DNA of 64,000 bases from Woeseiaceae bacterium (GCA_021773135.1 JAJFKP010000024.1:1-64000), one strand, 5' to 3'. Counted from the stretch's first letter, positions 1 through 11,828 are shown. A program made the numbers and translations. The notes: generated by a model not told the origin, from the sequence alone.

Positions 1-1808
1 TCGTCGCCCTTGTTCCAGAGAAACTGACCCAGAGACCTGCCACCCGCAGCAAATCCTTTGATGTATAGATCGTCGAAATAGTATTTGCGGTCGAGCAGGT
101 TGTAGAGACCGGAGAAACGAGCACCGATTGCTTCCGGAATATCTGGGCGCTTGAGGTACAGGAACCATGCGGTTAACGCGCCAGCAAAGGCCAGGTACAC
201 CGCAGGCCCTTGCATAGCGTGGATGATAAATGCCGCGCTGCCATGGAACGTCTCGCCAAGGTGCGCCAATACATCATGCTCTGGCAGCACCCTTATCGCG
301 TCACCGAAAAAATCACCAAAAAGTACGGGTTCAATTGTGAACCAGCCGATCAGTGCCGAGGGAATCGCCAGCAAAATGAGCGGCGCGGTCACGACCCGCG
401 GCGTCTCGTGCAAATGCGACCTGGTTTCCTTGTCCATGCGCTCTTCTCCATGGAATACCAGGAAGAACATGCGGAACGAATAGAGCGCGGTCACGAAGAC
501 GCCCAACAGGACACTCAGGTAGGCGATCCAGTAGACAGCGCCCTGCCCGTGCCAATGCGACTCCTTCACAGCCTCTATCAACGCGTCCTTGGAAAAGAAA
601 CCGGAACTGCCGGGAAACCCGATTAATGCGAGCGTACCGATGACTGCCGTCCAGTAGGTGATCGGCATGTACTTGCGCAAACCACCCATCTTGCGGATGT
701 CCTGCTCATGATGCATGGCGATGATCACCGAGCCGGCGCCGAGGAACAAGAGCGCCTTGAAGAAGGCATGCGTCATCAGGTGGAAGATGGCACCACTGTA
801 GGCTGACACGCCCAGCGCAACGGTCATATAGCCCAGCTGCGACAACGTCGAATAGGCCACCACACGCTTGATGTCGTTCTGGATAATGCCGAGCAGGCCC
901 ATGAAGAATGCGGTGATGGCACCGATGGTCAGCACGACCGCCAGGGCCGTTTCCGTCAGTTCGAATAGTGGCGACATACGCGCCACCATGAATATGCCGG
1001 CCGTGACCATAGTGGCCGCATGAATAAGCGCAGAAATCGGCGTTGGGCCTTCCATCGAATCGGGCAACCAGACATGCAGCGGCGCCTGGGCAGACTTACC
1101 CATGGCACCGATGAAAAGCAGGATGCAAATCATCGTCATGGCGTTCCACTGGGTGCCTGGCAAGACCGCGACACTTTGCGTGGCAATGGAATCGGCGCTG
1201 GCAAAAACCGTCGCGTAGTCCAGGGAATTTGTGAACATGACCACGCCCGCAATGCCCAGAATAAAGCCGAAATCGCCGACGCGGTTTACCAGGAACGCCT
1301 TGAGATTGGCGAATATGGCTGTTTCTCGCTTAAACCAGAAGCCGATCAGCAAGTAGGACACCACACCAACCGCTTCCCAGCCGAAAAACAATTGCAGGAA
1401 GTTGTTCGACATGACCAACATCAGCATTGCGAACGTAAACAGCGAGATGTAACTAAAGAACCGCTGATAGCCCGGGTCATCGTGCATATAGCCGATCGTG
1501 TAGATGTGCACCATCCACGATACGAACGTGACGACGACCATCATGAGGGCGGTCAGGCGATCGATAAGGAAACCGACCTCCATGCGCAGCCCTTCGCTGA
1601 CAGCCCACGTATACAGGCTGTAGTTTTCCGACGCGACGCCGTCGAGGTAGAGGCCTTTCAGGACAACGACCGACAGCACAAATGATAGTCCTACGGCCAG
1701 AATAGTTATCCAGTGTGCACCCGCCCGGCCAATCTGTTTGCCAAACAAGCCGGCCACGATTGCCGCAACCAAAGGCGCCAGTACGATGGTGAGATGAATG
1801 CCGTGCAT
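1..1808 (-). CDS. nuoL: NADH-quinone oxidoreductase subunit L (partial, runs off left edge)
   Basis: Antiporter-like membrane subunit of respiratory complex I, thought to carry one of the proton channels in the membrane arm. The minus strand is open from an ATG at 1808 to base 1 with no stop, giving about 602 residues, so only a short C-terminal part is missing. The translation begins [20 protein letters not shown] and continues as long hydrophobic helices, as NuoL does. The start shares one base with the nuoK stop (TGATG), indicating translational coupling. The plus-strand ORFs across it are shadows. nuoM and nuoN would be expected beyond the edge. Confidence 0.93.
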   Translation of the reverse strand, partial: MHGIHLTIVLAPLVAAIVAGLFGKQIGRAGAHWITILAVGLSFVLSVVVLKGLYLDGVASENYSLYTWAVSEGLRMEVGFLIDRLTALMMVVVTFVSWMVHIYTIGYMHDDPGYQRFFSYISLFTFAMLMLVMSNNFLQLFFGWEAVGVVSYLLIGFWFKRETAIFANLKAFLVNRVGDFGFILGIAGVVMFTNSLDYATVFASADSIATQSVAVLPGTQWNAMTMICILLFIGAMGKSAQAPLHVWLPDSMEGPTPISALIHAATMVTAGIFMVARMSPLFELTETALAVVLTIGAITAFFMGLLGIIQNDIKRVVAYSTLSQLGYMTVALGVSAYSGAIFHLMTHAFFKALLFLGAGSVIIAMHHEQDIRKMGGLRKYMPITYWTAVIGTLALIGFPGSSGFFSKDALIEAVKESHWHGQGAVYWIAYLSVLLGVFVTALYSFRMFFLVFHGEERMDKETRSHLHETPRVVTAPLILLAIPSALIGWFTIEPVLFGDFFGDAIRVLPEHDVLAHLGETFHGSAAFIIHAMQGPAVYLAFAGALTAWFLYLKRPDIPEAIGARFSGLYNLLDRKYYFDDLYIKGFAAGGRSLGQFLWNKGD

Positions 1809-2113
1809 CAGCCTTTCATCCTGTCCATTTCCTGGACATTGATGGAGCGACGATTTCGAAACAGCACTACCAGTATCGCCAGGCCGATTGCCGCCTCTGC
1901 AGCGGCAACAGTAAGAATGAAAAAGACAAACACCTGGCCGGTCTCATCGCCCAGGTAGCGAGAAAACGCGATGAAGTTAAAGTTCACTGCGAGTAGCATC
2001 AGCTCGATACACATCAGCAGCAAAATAAGGTTGCGCCTGTTGATGAAGATGCCCGCGATACTCAGTGCAAAAAGCAATGCGGAAAGCGTCAGGTAGTGAC
2101 TGAGACCGATCAC
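1808..2113 (-). CDS. nuoK: NADH-quinone oxidoreductase subunit K
   Basis: Small membrane subunit of complex I in the proton-pumping arm, homologous to MrpC/ND4L. The 101 residues match the usual length. Three hydrophobic helices are visible. The family acidic residues are present: Glu in IELMLLAVN of helix 2 and Glu in [10 protein letters not shown] of helix 3. It overlaps the end of nuoJ by 4 bases and touches nuoL, consistent with one transcript. Confidence 0.95.
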   Translation of the reverse strand: MIGLSHYLTLSALLFALSIAGIFINRRNLILLLMCIELMLLAVNFNFIAFSRYLGDETGQVFVFFILTVAAAEAAIGLAILVVLFRNRRSINVQEMDRMKG

Positions 2114-2730
2114 GATTCGCTCCCGGCATCCGGACGTTCGGAGTCCATTTTTACGACGCGGATCCGGTCAGCAGCGCGCACGGCCACCTGCGCGGAAATA
2201 TCCTGCTGCTTCAGGCCCGGGCGCTTGCGCATCGTGAGCGTAATCGCGGCGATAATGGCCAGCAACAAAATCACGGCGGCGATTTCAAATGCATACACGT
2301 GTTCCGTGTAAAGCACAGCGCCCAGCGCCTCAGTATTACTGTAGCCTTCAGGCGTCGCAGCGAAACCATTGCCGGAATCCGCCCCGCGGCCACGCATCAA
2401 CACGATCTGAATGAGCTCAAAAACCATCAGGCCGGCAATGCCAATCCCCAGCTGCCAGTAACGCGTATAACCGTCGCCCGCTCGCTCGATGTTGATATCA
2501 AGCATCATGACCACGAACAGGAACAAAACCATAACTGCGCCGACATAGACCAGCACCAGGACGATCGCCAGGAACTCCGCCTCTGCGAGCAGCCACAGCA
2601 TGGCACTCTGAAAAAAAGCGAGCACGAGGAACATCACGCCGTGCACCGGGTTGCGCGAAAAGATCACGCCCAGTGCGGCACCGACCAGGATCGCCGCAAA
2701 GGTGTAAAACAAAATAGCGTGGAACAACAC
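2110..2730 (-). CDS. nuoJ: NADH-quinone oxidoreductase subunit J
   Basis: Membrane subunit of complex I (ND6 homologue). At 206 residues it is somewhat longer than E. coli NuoJ (184). It has five hydrophobic segments, and the conserved helix-3 stretch [19 protein letters not shown] is clear. The last 35 or so residues are a charged cytoplasmic tail ending PDAGSES, the likely source of the extra length. It starts 5 bases after nuoI and overlaps nuoK by 4. Confidence 0.95.
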   Translation of the reverse strand: MLFHAILFYTFAAILVGAALGVIFSRNPVHGVMFLVLAFFQSAMLWLLAEAEFLAIVLVLVYVGAVMVLFLFVVMMLDINIERAGDGYTRYWQLGIGIAGLMVFELIQIVLMRGRGADSGNGFAATPEGYSNTEALGAVLYTEHVYAFEIAAVILLLAIIAAITLTMRKRPGLKQQDISAQVAVRAADRIRVVKMDSERPDAGSES

Positions 2731-2735
2731 TCAGC

Positions 2736-3224
2736 TTACCTGTACTTCGCGTCTGCAGCTTTGTCGGCGGAAATCATCGCGTCATATTTGTCGCCAATCG
2801 CGAGTAACTTGTCTTTTGTCATGATGTTTTCGCCGGGCGACTCCATGTGGTACTCGTGAATGCGTGTTTCGACGATTGCGTCTACCGGACAGGCCTCTTC
2901 GCAAAAACCACAGTAGATGCACTTGAATAGATCGATGTCATAGCGAGTCGTGCGCCGCGTGCCGTCTTCACCGACATCGGACTCAATTGTGATCGCCAGG
3001 GCAGGACATACTGCCTCGCATAGTTTGCAGGCTATGCAGCGTTCTTCCCCGTTCGGATAGCGACGCAGGGCATGCAGCCCCCTGAAACGGGGCGACTGCG
3101 GCGTTTTTTCTTCAGGATAGTAGACGGTTACGGGGGTCCGAAAGAAATTACGGAATGTGACCGACAATCCCTGCCACAACTCCCAAAGTGTGAACGTTTT
3201 TATATAACTGCGTAACTTTGTCAT
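2736..3224 (-). CDS. nuoI: NADH-quinone oxidoreductase subunit I (2 x 4Fe-4S)
   Basis: Ferredoxin-like subunit of the complex I peripheral arm that carries clusters N6a and N6b and passes electrons to NuoB. Two classic 4Fe-4S motifs are seen, [12 protein letters not shown] near residue 63 and [12 protein letters not shown] near residue 102. The 162-residue length is normal, and the N-terminal amphipathic region that docks to the membrane arm is present. It lies 4 bases after nuoH. Confidence 0.97.
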   Translation of the reverse strand: MTKLRSYIKTFTLWELWQGLSVTFRNFFRTPVTVYYPEEKTPQSPRFRGLHALRRYPNGEERCIACKLCEAVCPALAITIESDVGEDGTRRTTRYDIDLFKCIYCGFCEEACPVDAIVETRIHEYHMESPGENIMTKDKLLAIGDKYDAMISADKAADAKYR

Positions 3225-3228
3225 TACC

Positions 3229-4323
3229 CTACCCTGCGAGATTGCGCCATGGACCGACCTGCATCCACGCCATTACGCCTTCAACGACAATCCAGACGAT
3301 GGTTACCGGAATGAAGACTTTCCAGCCAAGTCGCATAATCTGGTCGTATCGGTACCGTGGAAATGTTGCGCGCAACCAAAAGAAAACAAATATAAAGAAA
3401 CAGATCTTGATGATCAGCCAGAGAAGCGCCGGCTCCCTGAGGAAATGGCCTTCACCCAGGAATGTCCAGCCTTCAAAGAATGAATTGTATCCGCCAAGAA
3501 ATAAAATCGACGTCAGCGCTGATATCAGAATGATGTTGGCGTACTCACCCAGGAAAAACAAAGCGAAGGCCACGCCCGAATATTCGACATGGAACCCGGC
3601 AACGATTTCCGACTCGCCCTCGGCAACATCAAACGGTGCCCGATTGGTTTCAGCAACGCCCGAAATCAGGTAAACGAAAAACAGGGGCAGCAAAGGCCAC
3701 ACAAACCAACTTGAAAATCCGCCTGACTGCGCTTCAGTGATCACACCGAGATTTAGACTGCCTCCCGCCATCAAGACCCCGACCAGCGCGAAACCCATTG
3801 CGATTTCGTAAGCAACAATCTGCGCCGCTGACCGCATGGCGCCAAGCAAGGCGTATTTTGAGTTGGTGGCCCAGCCAGCGAGTATTACGCCGTAGACGCC
3901 AACGGATGTCAGCGACAGTACATACAACAGGCCGGCATTGATGTCTGCAATTACGAAGGTGTCCGTGAGCGGAATTACCGCCCAGGTGGCCAGCGCCGGA
4001 ATCAACGTTAGTAGCGGTGCAATAATAAAAAGAAACCGGTTTGATTTGCCGGGAACGATCACTTCCTTGATCAGCAGCTTGATGACATCGGCAAATGGTT
4101 GACCAAGCCCCAGTGGGCCGACACGGTTAGGCCCAATGCGACCCTGCATGTAACCGATGACCTTGCGTTCGAAATAAGTTGTGAAGGCGACGGCAAGGAT
4201 GACCGTAATCATGACGACCAGAATCCAGAACGTCGTTTCAACAAGATACTGCATCAAGGGTGGCAACCACCCCCAGACAGACATCCAGATATTCAGGACA
4301 AAATCGGGGAGCAACGCTTTCAT
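3229..4323 (-). CDS. nuoH: NADH-quinone oxidoreductase subunit H
   Basis: Membrane subunit of complex I at the junction with the peripheral arm, forming much of the quinone-access site. The translation has eight or so membrane helices and the family signatures [20 protein letters not shown] and [21 protein letters not shown] chose the ATG at 4323, which overlaps the nuoG stop as ATGA and gives 364 residues. An upstream in-frame ATG at 4347 would add eight residues but would overlap nuoG further. Confidence 0.95.
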   Translation of the reverse strand: MKALLPDFVLNIWMSVWGWLPPLMQYLVETTFWILVVMITVILAVAFTTYFERKVIGYMQGRIGPNRVGPLGLGQPFADVIKLLIKEVIVPGKSNRFLFIIAPLLTLIPALATWAVIPLTDTFVIADINAGLLYVLSLTSVGVYGVILAGWATNSKYALLGAMRSAAQIVAYEIAMGFALVGVLMAGGSLNLGVITEAQSGGFSSWFVWPLLPLFFVYLISGVAETNRAPFDVAEGESEIVAGFHVEYSGVAFALFFLGEYANIILISALTSILFLGGYNSFFEGWTFLGEGHFLREPALLWLIIKICFFIFVFFWLRATFPRYRYDQIMRLGWKVFIPVTIVWIVVEGVMAWMQVGPWRNLAG

Positions 4324-6485
4324 GAACCGTCGCCCTGCGAGCGACACGCTTCCGGCGTTAGTTGCAGGGCGGTTGCCCGTCTGACAACACCATCGACCTC
4401 GTAGATCGGGATATCAATTTGTTCTGCAGCTGAGTCTGCACCATTTACGACCGCAAGCGCTCGCGTGCCCGCATAACGCTGTGCGGCATCAAAATCACCG
4501 ATTTGCGCGGCGAGTTCATCACGAACCTCTTCGCTGGATTGGTAGTCGAACTGTTCCGCATCCAACAAATTTCCCAATACTCGCAGCACCTTCCAACCGG
4601 GCCGCGCTTCACCAACCGGATTGGCTACGCCGTTAAAACTCTGCCATTTCAGCTCGCAGTTAACGAACGTTCCGGCCGTCTCGGCAAAGGTGCCTACCGG
4701 CAGCAGCAGGTCCGCAGCCCGCTCGAGCGATTCACCAGCATAGGGAGTCATCGCAACAACAAAATTCTGCGCCGCCAGGCACGCCTCTGCGCTGGGAATG
4801 CAGGTCAGATCTGATTCCGGTTCCACGCCGAACAGCATCACCACATCGAGTGATCCGCCTGCGATCGCGGCAGCGTCGAGACCCCTGTTCGCCCTGCTCG
4901 TGCCACCGCGCGCACGATGCGGCAGTACACCAGCAAGATGCGCGCCGGCCGAATTGGCACCCTCAGTCAGGGAGCCGAAACGCGAGCCGGTCGCATCACT
5001 GATTGCACTGCTCAATGCCCTGACGGCGGAAAACGCAGGATGCCGCGCCGCGATTAAGCCAGTGAAAATAATCGCATCATCAGCAGCGGCCAGCGATTCC
5101 GCGATGGCCTTTTGCGCAGCGCTTGGAACAACGCCATCACAAATGCTTGCAACAGAACCTGATATGTCTCCGCGCGATGCAGCAACGGCGATTCCGGCAA
5201 GTTCCTGGACGAGGCCTGTTCCATGAATGTGCTGGTTGATGTCGAAATAGTATTGGTATTCAGAGTGGTTAACGACATTCACCTGGCAACCATTGAGAGC
5301 TGCTTTGCGCACTCGGTGCGCAAGAATAGGCGCTTCTTTGCGCAGGTTCGAACCGACCACAAGAATGGCGTTGGCAGATTCCAGTTCGGCGATCGAACAA
5401 CCCAGCGATGGGACTGCAGGATCATTGTCCTGATCAGAAAAATCACGCCGACGAATTCTATGGTCGATATTGCTTGTGCCGATATGCTCGGCCAGACGAG
5501 ATAACAGGTGCAACTCTTCGAGGGTCGACCAGGGTGCCGCAAGAATACCGATCTTATTTCCGTCTGCCGCTCGCACTTTTTCTGCCAGTTTCTTGAGCGC
5601 CTCCTCCCAACTGATATCTTCCCATACACCGCCGGCCTTCATCCGCGGCGTGAGCAGGCGATCCCGACTGTAGATACCCTCGTAGCTGAATCTGTCTCTG
5701 TCAGGCAACCAGGTTTCGTTGATCGATTCGTTTTGCCGCGGAACAATGCGCTTGATCGTGCCGCGCAGTACGTGAGCAAACATATTCGAACCGACGCAAT
5801 CGTGCGGTGATACTGATTCTCGCTGCACCATCTCCCACGCCCGTGCGCTGTATCGATAGGGCTTGTTATTCAACGCGCCGACAGGGCACAGGTCGATGAT
5901 GTTGCCTGACAATTCGTGATCGATACTTTTTTCTACATAAGTACCAATCTTCATATTTTCGCCGCGCTCGGTGGTGCCCAGCTCTTGCAGCCCGGTGATT
6001 TCTTCTCCGAATCGCACACACCGCGTGCAATGAATGCAGCGGGTCATGTCGGTCGACACAAGGGGGCCGATGTCCTTATCTTTCACAACCCGTTTGCGTT
6101 CCTGGTAGCGCGACACATCTCGCCCGTAACCCAGCGCGAGATCCTGCAGTTCACACTCGCCACCCTGATCACAAATCGGGCAATCGAGCGGGTGATTGAT
6201 CAACAGAAATTCCATGGTCGCTTTCTGCGCAGAGATTGCAGCCGGTGAGCGGGTGAAGACTTTCATGCCGTCCATTACCGGGGTTGCACAGGCCGGCATT
6301 GGCTTCGGCGCCTTCTCAACTTCGACCAGGCACATGCGGCAGTTGGCCGCTATCGACAGCTTTTCGTGGTAGCAAAAGCGCGGAATATAAGTGCCGATGT
6401 TATCGGTCACTTCAATAAGCATCTGGCCCTTCCGGGCTTCGACTTCCTTGCCGTCGACTTCAATTTTGACGACGTCGACGCTCAT
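4320..6485 (-). CDS. nuoG: NADH-quinone oxidoreductase subunit G
   Basis: Large iron-sulfur subunit of the complex I peripheral arm, 721 residues. The N-terminus carries the 2Fe-2S ligands ([16 protein letters not shown], then CATPV), the His/Cys set of N5 ([16 protein letters not shown]) and the N4 motif ([11 protein letters not shown]). A molybdopterin-oxidoreductase-like domain follows. The CxxCxxxC motif that binds the extra N7 cluster in E. coli and Thermus is absent; the region reads [13 protein letters not shown]. It overlaps both nuoF and nuoH by 4 bases. Confidence 0.96.
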   Translation of the reverse strand: MSVDVVKIEVDGKEVEARKGQMLIEVTDNIGTYIPRFCYHEKLSIAANCRMCLVEVEKAPKPMPACATPVMDGMKVFTRSPAAISAQKATMEFLLINHPLDCPICDQGGECELQDLALGYGRDVSRYQERKRVVKDKDIGPLVSTDMTRCIHCTRCVRFGEEITGLQELGTTERGENMKIGTYVEKSIDHELSGNIIDLCPVGALNNKPYRYSARAWEMVQRESVSPHDCVGSNMFAHVLRGTIKRIVPRQNESINETWLPDRDRFSYEGIYSRDRLLTPRMKAGGVWEDISWEEALKKLAEKVRAADGNKIGILAAPWSTLEELHLLSRLAEHIGTSNIDHRIRRRDFSDQDNDPAVPSLGCSIAELESANAILVVGSNLRKEAPILAHRVRKAALNGCQVNVVNHSEYQYYFDINQHIHGTGLVQELAGIAVAASRGDISGSVASICDGVVPSAAQKAIAESLAAADDAIIFTGLIAARHPAFSAVRALSSAISDATGSRFGSLTEGANSAGAHLAGVLPHRARGGTSRANRGLDAAAIAGGSLDVVMLFGVEPESDLTCIPSAEACLAAQNFVVAMTPYAGESLERAADLLLPVGTFAETAGTFVNCELKWQSFNGVANPVGEARPGWKVLRVLGNLLDAEQFDYQSSEEVRDELAAQIGDFDAAQRYAGTRALAVVNGADSAAEQIDIPIYEVDGVVRRATALQLTPEACRSQGDGS

Positions 6486-7789
6486 GCGGCAACCTCGGCC
6501 GGATCATCGACGATGCTACGCCCGCCATTCCTGACCATGTACTCGAATTCGTGGCGATAGTGCTTAAGGAAACTTTGCACGGGCCAGGCGGCGGCATCCC
6601 CAAGGGCACAAATGGTATGCCCTTCTATCTTGTTGGCGACATCGACCAGCTTGTCGAGATCTTCTTCTTTGCCGTCACCGTCAATTATTCTGCACAGCAT
6701 GCGATACAGCCAGCCGGTCCCTTCACGACACGGGGTGCACTGGCCACAGGACTCCGCCATATAAAACCTGGAAATTCGCCGCAGCACCTTAACCATGCAG
6801 GTCGTTTCGTCCATCACCATGACGGCGCCGGTACCGAAAGAAGAGCCCGCTTCCTGCAAGGACGTGTAATCCATGGTGCAGTTCATGATGACATCACCGG
6901 GCATCACTGGAACAGAAGACCCCCCGGGTATGACTGCCTTCAGTTTGCGACCGCCAAGCACGCCGCCGCACAGCTCAAGCAGGTCTTTAAACGCAATACC
7001 CATCGGCAGCTCAAAGTTGCCAGGCTTTTCGACATGTCCGGACACCGAGAACTGCGCGGTTCCGCCGGAGCCTTCCGGACCGAGGTCAGCAAACCATTTT
7101 CCGCCGTTGCGAATAATCGCGGGTACGCTTGCAAGGCTCTGGGTATTGTTGATTGTTGTCGGCTTGCCGTAGAGGCCGAAATTGGCAGGGAAAGGTGGCT
7201 TGAAACGCGGTTTTCCCTGCTTACCTTCCAGCGACTCGAGTAGCGCAGTTTCTTCGCCGCAAATATAGGCGCCTGCACCGACGAAAGTGTAGATGTCAAT
7301 ATCGATGCCAGAACCATTGATGTTGGTGCCCAACAGCCCTGCTGCGTAGGCCTCAACCAGAGCAGCCTCGAATCGCGGCACAGGCTCGTCGATAAATTCT
7401 CCGCGGATGTAATTGTAAGCGACTGTTGCACCCATCGAGTACGCAGCGATCGCCATCCCTTCAATTAAAGAATGCGGGTTATAGCGCAGCACCTCACGGT
7501 CATGACAGGTGCCAGGTTCACTCTCGTCGGAATTGCAAACGAGGTATTTCTGTCCGGGCGCCGAACGCGGCATGAAGCTCCATTTGAGACCAGTCGGGAA
7601 CCCGGCCCCGCCGCGACCGCGCAAACCGGATGCTTTGACCTCATCGATGACATCATCCGGGGTCATTTCACCGGCAAGAATCTTGCGCCAGGCCTTGTAG
7701 CCGTCAAGCTTTTCATACGTCGCCATCGACCACGGCTGCTCTTCGCCGAACGTGTTGAAACAAACGAGATTCTGTCTCATGTCACTCAT
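6482..7789 (-). CDS. nuoF: NADH-quinone oxidoreductase subunit F (NADH/FMN binding)
   Basis: Flavoprotein subunit of complex I that oxidises NADH through FMN and cluster N3. The glycine-rich nucleotide motif [13 protein letters not shown] is near residue 55. The cluster motif [15 protein letters not shown] lies near residue 345, with the fourth Cys in [12 protein letters not shown]. The 435 residues match the family. It overlaps nuoE and nuoG by 4 bases each. Numerous long antisense ORFs here are shadows. Confidence 0.97.
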   Translation of the reverse strand: MSDMRQNLVCFNTFGEEQPWSMATYEKLDGYKAWRKILAGEMTPDDVIDEVKASGLRGRGGAGFPTGLKWSFMPRSAPGQKYLVCNSDESEPGTCHDREVLRYNPHSLIEGMAIAAYSMGATVAYNYIRGEFIDEPVPRFEAALVEAYAAGLLGTNINGSGIDIDIYTFVGAGAYICGEETALLESLEGKQGKPRFKPPFPANFGLYGKPTTINNTQSLASVPAIIRNGGKWFADLGPEGSGGTAQFSVSGHVEKPGNFELPMGIAFKDLLELCGGVLGGRKLKAVIPGGSSVPVMPGDVIMNCTMDYTSLQEAGSSFGTGAVMVMDETTCMVKVLRRISRFYMAESCGQCTPCREGTGWLYRMLCRIIDGDGKEEDLDKLVDVANKIEGHTICALGDAAAWPVQSFLKHYRHEFEYMVRNGGRSIVDDPAEVAA

Positions 7790-8277
7790 TCGAGGCCATC
7801 CAGAATCTCGTCAACTTTTTCCGTGGTGAGATTTTCGTGATATTTGTGATCGACCATCATCATCGGTGCACCGCAGCAAGCCGCCAGGCATTCTTCTTCC
7901 CGTTTCAGATAAATTCGACCGTCATCGGTACTCTCACCAAGCCTCGTATCGAGCTTACGCTCAACATGCTCAACCAGTTCTTCTGCGCCACGCAGCATGC
8001 AGGAGACATTGGTACATATTGCAACATTGTGCCGACCGACGGGCTTGGTCTGGAACATGGAATAAAATGTGGCTACTTCGTAAACCTGTATCGTCGGCAG
8101 GTTCAGGTAATCGGCAACGCCATTCATTAACTCCGCCGTCAGGAAACCGTCGTTCTCGTGCTGCACCGCGTGCAGCGCACCAATAACGGCGGAACGCTGC
8201 CGGTCTTCCGGAAACCGTGCCTTCCAGCGTTCGATTTCCTCGCGTACGTGTGCGGAAAGAATATCAGCGTCACTCAT
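7786..8277 (-). CDS. nuoE: NADH-quinone oxidoreductase subunit E (2Fe-2S)
   Basis: Thioredoxin-fold 2Fe-2S subunit (cluster N1a) that pairs with NuoF. The four ligands are visible as CTNVSC (near residue 87) and CLAACCGAP (near residue 130), the spacing expected of the family. The protein is 163 residues. It overlaps nuoD and nuoF by 4 bases. Confidence 0.96.
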   Translation of the reverse strand: MSDADILSAHVREEIERWKARFPEDRQRSAVIGALHAVQHENDGFLTAELMNGVADYLNLPTIQVYEVATFYSMFQTKPVGRHNVAICTNVSCMLRGAEELVEHVERKLDTRLGESTDDGRIYLKREEECLAACCGAPMMMVDHKYHENLTTEKVDEILDGLE

Positions 8278-9527
8278 CGATCAATCTCACCAAATACGAT
8301 GTCCTGGGTACCTATGACGGCGACGACATCCGCCAACATGTGTCCTTCAACCATCTCCGACATTGCAGCAAGGTGCGAAAATCCAGGCGCACGAATTTTC
8401 ACGCGATAGGGCTTGTTGGCACCGTCGGATACCACGTAAACACCGAACTCGCCCTTGGGATGTTCGATCGCAGCGTAGCCCTCGCCTTCAGGTACGCAAT
8501 AACCTTCGGTGAACAATTTGAAATGATGTATAAGCGACTCCATGTCATCTTTCATTTCGATACGTGAAGGCGCGACAATTTTATGATCATCGACCATGAC
8601 CGGGCCGGGATTTTGCCGCAACCAGTCGACACATTGCTTGATGATTCGGTTTGACTGGCGCATTTCCTCGACTCGCACCAGGTAGCGATCGTAACAATCG
8701 CCATTGACACCAACGGGGATGTCAAAATCAACCTGGTCGTAGGTTTCGTAAACCTGTTTCTTGCGCAGGTCCCACTCGATTCCGGAACCGCGCAGCATGG
8801 GTCCTGTAAATCCAAGATTCAATGCACGCTCAGGAGAAACCACTGCGATATTTACGGTGCGTTGTTTCCAGATGCGATTGTCAGTCAGCAGCGTCTCGTA
8901 TTCGTCGACACAGCCCGGGAACTTTTCGCAGAATGCGTCAATAAAGTCGAGCAGAGAGCCGCTGCGAATGTCGTTTAGTCGATCGACTTCTTTCTGACTG
9001 CGCCACTTGGAGGCCTGATACTTCGGCATCGTTTCCGGGAGGTCTCTGAATACGCCGCCCGGACGATAATAAGTGGCGTGCATGCGCGTGCCGGACACTG
9101 CCTCATAACAGTCCATGAGGTCTTCGCGTTCGCGGAAGCAGTATAGAAACATCGTCATCGCACCGATATCCAGCCCGTGTGCCCCGAGCCACATCAGGTG
9201 ATTCAGGATGCGCGTAATTTCGTCAAACATAACGCGGATATACTGGGCCCGAACCGGCGGCCGGATTCCCAGTAATTTTTCAAGCGCCAGTACATAGCCA
9301 TGTTCGTTGCACATCATGGATACGTAATCGAGTCGATCCATGTATCCGATGCTTTGATTGTAGGGCTTTGATTCAGCCAGTTTTTCCGTACCGCGATGCA
9401 GCAACCCTACGTGCGGATCGGCCTTCTGAATGACCTCCCCGTCCATTTCGAGAACCAGTCGCAACACGCCGTGCGCTGCCGGGTGCTGCGGCCCGAAATT
9501 CATTGTGTAATTCTGAATCTCAGCCAT
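8274..9527 (-). CDS. nuoD: NADH-quinone oxidoreductase subunit D
   Basis: 49-kDa-type subunit of complex I that forms the quinone site with NuoB. The sequence starts in the conserved region [22 protein letters not shown] and ends DIVFGEIDR, both diagnostic. The 417 residues are full length for a stand-alone NuoD. It is separate from nuoC (8-base overlap), unlike the NuoCD fusion of E. coli. Confidence 0.97.
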   Translation of the reverse strand: MAEIQNYTMNFGPQHPAAHGVLRLVLEMDGEVIQKADPHVGLLHRGTEKLAESKPYNQSIGYMDRLDYVSMMCNEHGYVLALEKLLGIRPPVRAQYIRVMFDEITRILNHLMWLGAHGLDIGAMTMFLYCFREREDLMDCYEAVSGTRMHATYYRPGGVFRDLPETMPKYQASKWRSQKEVDRLNDIRSGSLLDFIDAFCEKFPGCVDEYETLLTDNRIWKQRTVNIAVVSPERALNLGFTGPMLRGSGIEWDLRKKQVYETYDQVDFDIPVGVNGDCYDRYLVRVEEMRQSNRIIKQCVDWLRQNPGPVMVDDHKIVAPSRIEMKDDMESLIHHFKLFTEGYCVPEGEGYAAIEHPKGEFGVYVVSDGANKPYRVKIRAPGFSHLAAMSEMVEGHMLADVVAVIGTQDIVFGEIDR

Positions 9528-10224
9528 CGCCGGCTACATCCTTCAGGTCTGTCGAATAGCGATTGTCGTCACGAATCACGCGCGGCACGAGTGTACGTTC
9601 TTCGATGCTGACCGGCTGATAGGCAACCCGCCCCTTGTCCGCGTCGTAGATGACTTCGACATTGCCTGACAATGGGAAATCCTTGCGGAACGGATGACCG
9701 ATGAAACCGTAATCGGTCATTATGCGACGCAGATCAGGATGACCTTCGAACAAAACGCCAAACATGTCGAATGCCTCACGCTCGAACCAGTTGGCCGAGT
9801 TCCAGACCGGCACCAGTGACGGAACAACGGGTGGATTGCTCTCGCCTGTATAGACGCGCAGCCGCAGTCGAACGTTATTGGCTAACGACAACAGGTGATA
9901 AACCACCGCGAAGCGCCGCGCATCAAAAGTATCGCTCTCATCGAGAATCACAGGCTTGCGTTCAACGCCGCGACTGTAGCCACTGTCAGTAGCGCTGTTG
10001 GTTTTCCACTCGTCTTCGCCGTAGGTCAGGTAGTCAACGCCGCAGACGTCGATAAGCTGATCTACGGCAAACTCGGATTCGTCGCGTAGCGCAAGTGCAA
10101 GCTGCAAGACTTCATCTTTGCTGACCTCATAGGTCAGCTCATCGCATATCGACGCGATGCGTGTGACCTGCTCGCCGAAGCGAGTGTCGATCCGAGCGGC
10201 AAATGTCTCGAGCGGGATGGTCAT
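9520..10224 (-). CDS. nuoC: NADH-quinone oxidoreductase subunit C
   Basis: 30-kDa-type subunit of the complex I peripheral arm. The family signature [23 protein letters not shown] is present in the C-terminal half (split here as [12 protein letters not shown] and [14 protein letters not shown]). The 234 residues include an insert near residues 72-95 ([13 protein letters not shown]) that may be lineage specific. It starts 12 bases after nuoB and overlaps nuoD by 8. Confidence 0.95.
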   Translation of the reverse strand: MTIPLETFAARIDTRFGEQVTRIASICDELTYEVSKDEVLQLALALRDESEFAVDQLIDVCGVDYLTYGEDEWKTNSATDSGYSRGVERKPVILDESDTFDARRFAVVYHLLSLANNVRLRLRVYTGESNPPVVPSLVPVWNSANWFEREAFDMFGVLFEGHPDLRRIMTDYGFIGHPFRKDFPLSGNVEVIYDADKGRVAYQPVSIEERTLVPRVIRDDNRYSTDLKDVAGDG

Positions 10225-10236
10225 TTGATTCTGTTT

Positions 10237-10761
10237 CTACCTGGCAATCGTGCTGGTACGGCGAATTTTTTTCTGCAACTGGATAAGGCCGTAGATCAGC
10301 GCTTCCGCAGTCGGTGGACAGCCGGGGACATAGACATCGACGGGAACCACGCGATCGCAGCCACGGACCACCGAATATGAGTAATGGTAATAGCCGCCGC
10401 CATTGGCACAGGAGCCCATTGATACCACCCAGCGTGGTTCGGGCATCTGGTCATAAACTTTTCTGAGAGCCGGCGCCATTTTGTTGCACAGCGTACCGGC
10501 AACAATCATCACATCTGACTGGCGCGGGCTGGGGCGAAAGATGATGCCGAAGCGGTCGAGGTCATAGCGCGCGGCCCCCGCCTGCATCATCTCGACGGCG
10601 CAGCACGCAAGCCCGAAAGTCATGGGCCACATGGATCCTGTCCTGGCCCAGTTCATGACGTTGTCGACGCTTGCGACCACGAACCCTTTCTTTTGCAGAC
10701 TGGCGCTATCGGACGCCTGCTCGGTATCGGGCGGCGTCTCTGCAGTATTTTCTAATCCCAC
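10237..10761 (-). CDS. nuoB: NADH-quinone oxidoreductase subunit B
   Basis: Subunit carrying cluster N2, the last electron carrier before quinone. The ligand motifs [24 protein letters not shown] and [10 protein letters not shown] are all present. I prefer the GTG at 10761 as start because a GGGAG ribosome-binding site lies 7 bases upstream. It gives 174 residues and overlaps nuoA by 10 bases. An in-frame ATG at 10782 lacks such a site, and longer frames reach into nuoA. Confidence 0.93.
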   Translation of the reverse strand: MGLENTAETPPDTEQASDSASLQKKGFVVASVDNVMNWARTGSMWPMTFGLACCAVEMMQAGAARYDLDRFGIIFRPSPRQSDVMIVAGTLCNKMAPALRKVYDQMPEPRWVVSMGSCANGGGYYHYSYSVVRGCDRVVPVDVYVPGCPPTAEALIYGLIQLQKKIRRTSTIAR

Positions 10762-11108
10762 TCCAGCGCTCCCTTTTTCCATTCGTAAATAAAGCCGACG
10801 ACCAGCAGGCCGAGGAAAATACCCATGGAAATCAGGCCGAATGTGCCGACGGCATCCAGGGATACAGCCCAAGGAAAGAGAAACGCAATCTCCAGGTCGA
10901 AAATGATGAACAGAATTGCGACGAGGTAGTAGCGCACGTCGAATTTCATGCGCGAGTCTTCGAAAGGCTCAAATCCGCATTCATACGGAGAAAGCTTCTC
11001 ATCGTCCTTGCTGCCGCTGCCAAACAGGAATCCCAACACTAGCAGCAGCACACCGATACCGGCGGCCACTCCGAGGAAGATCAGAATCGGCACGTAGTTT
11101 TGTAGCAT
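10752..11108 (-). CDS. nuoA: NADH-quinone oxidoreductase subunit A
   Basis: First gene of the complex I operon, a small membrane subunit (ND3 homologue). It has three hydrophobic helices and the conserved loop [12 protein letters not shown] with the family cysteine, followed by [18 protein letters not shown]. The length of 118 residues is typical. The upstream 180 bases hold the operon promoter region, beyond which the tRNA-Leu repeat array begins. Confidence 0.95.
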   Translation of the reverse strand: MLQNYVPILIFLGVAAGIGVLLLVLGFLFGSGSKDDEKLSPYECGFEPFEDSRMKFDVRYYLVAILFIIFDLEIAFLFPWAVSLDAVGTFGLISMGIFLGLLVVGFIYEWKKGALEWD

Positions 11109-11155
11109 GTTGGAAGGTCTGGTTCTTTAGTGTGTAAGACCGAAACTAGCGCGCA

Positions 11156-11183
11156 ATTGTATCAGGGTGACTCCCCTTGATAA
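11156..11183 (-). promoter_or_regulatory. Candidate sigma-70 promoter of the nuo operon
   Basis: On the minus strand TTATCA and TACAAT are separated by 16 bases, about 50 bases upstream of the nuoA ATG. Four of six and five of six positions match the sigma-70 consensus. This is only a pattern match in the sole gap where a nuo promoter is expected. Confidence 0.4.
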
Positions 11184-11660
11184 CACCCCTGCAAGCAATT
11201 GAAAAGTAACTTTTTCAGTCTCAGAGAAGGCGGACGGATCGCCAATGCTCACGTGCGCGCTGAGAGTAGCTCCCTTATCGGCCGATAAGCCAATCCGTCC
11301 GCACCGCCGCGATGAACAACGCCAGGCTGGTGCGGATTGATCTTAAGTGCCGAAGACCGGAGCCGCAGCGTCCACTTGCCGGATGTCCGCATCGCCAAAG
11401 TTGAACCACTCCTGGCCGGTGCGGATTGATCTTGAGCGCCGATGGCCGGACTCGAACCCAATCCGCCCGCACTGCCAATATGGTCTGCTCCAGACCGGTG
11501 CGGATTGATCTTTAGCGCCCAAGCCTGGCAACGCGCCGATGATCCTGCCGGGAAGTCGGTCTCCGCACCGCCAAAATGAACCACCCTAGGCTGGTGCGGA
11601 TTGATCTTGAGTGCCGAAGACCGGAGCCGTAGCGTTCATTTCTGCCGGATGTCCCTATCA

Positions 11661-11708
11661 GCACCATAAAAAAAGGCCAGCCCAAAGGCTAACCTATTAT
11701 TATGGTGC
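11661..11708 (-). terminator. Hairpin 3 of the tRNA-Leu array (imperfect)
   Basis: Two 22-base arms around a CAAA loop. The central AGGCCAGCC/GGCTAACCT and the outer GCACCAT/ATGGTGC pair, with mismatches in the A/T-rich middle. It follows the second tRNA 3'-end copy and looks like a degraded version of hairpin 2. Confidence 0.55.
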
Positions 11709-11828
11709 CGATGGCCGGACTCGAACCCAATCCGCCCGCACCGCCAATATGAACCACCCCAGGCTGGTGCGGATTGATCTTGAGTGCCGAAGACCGGAGC
11801 CATAGCGTTGATTTCTGCCGGATGTCCG

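Noticed and set aside
1020-1685. 221-residue plus-strand ORF
   Set aside because: It is antisense to nuoL, whose minus-strand translation has clear family sequence; composition is His/Arg/Gln rich as expected for a shadow frame.
11249-11584. Minus-strand ORF with repeated KINPH peptide, and its neighbours at 11275, 11343 and 11700
   Set aside because: The same nucleotide repeat gives similar peptides in several frames; no ribosome-binding site or conserved protein. It is a by-product of the tRNA-tail array.
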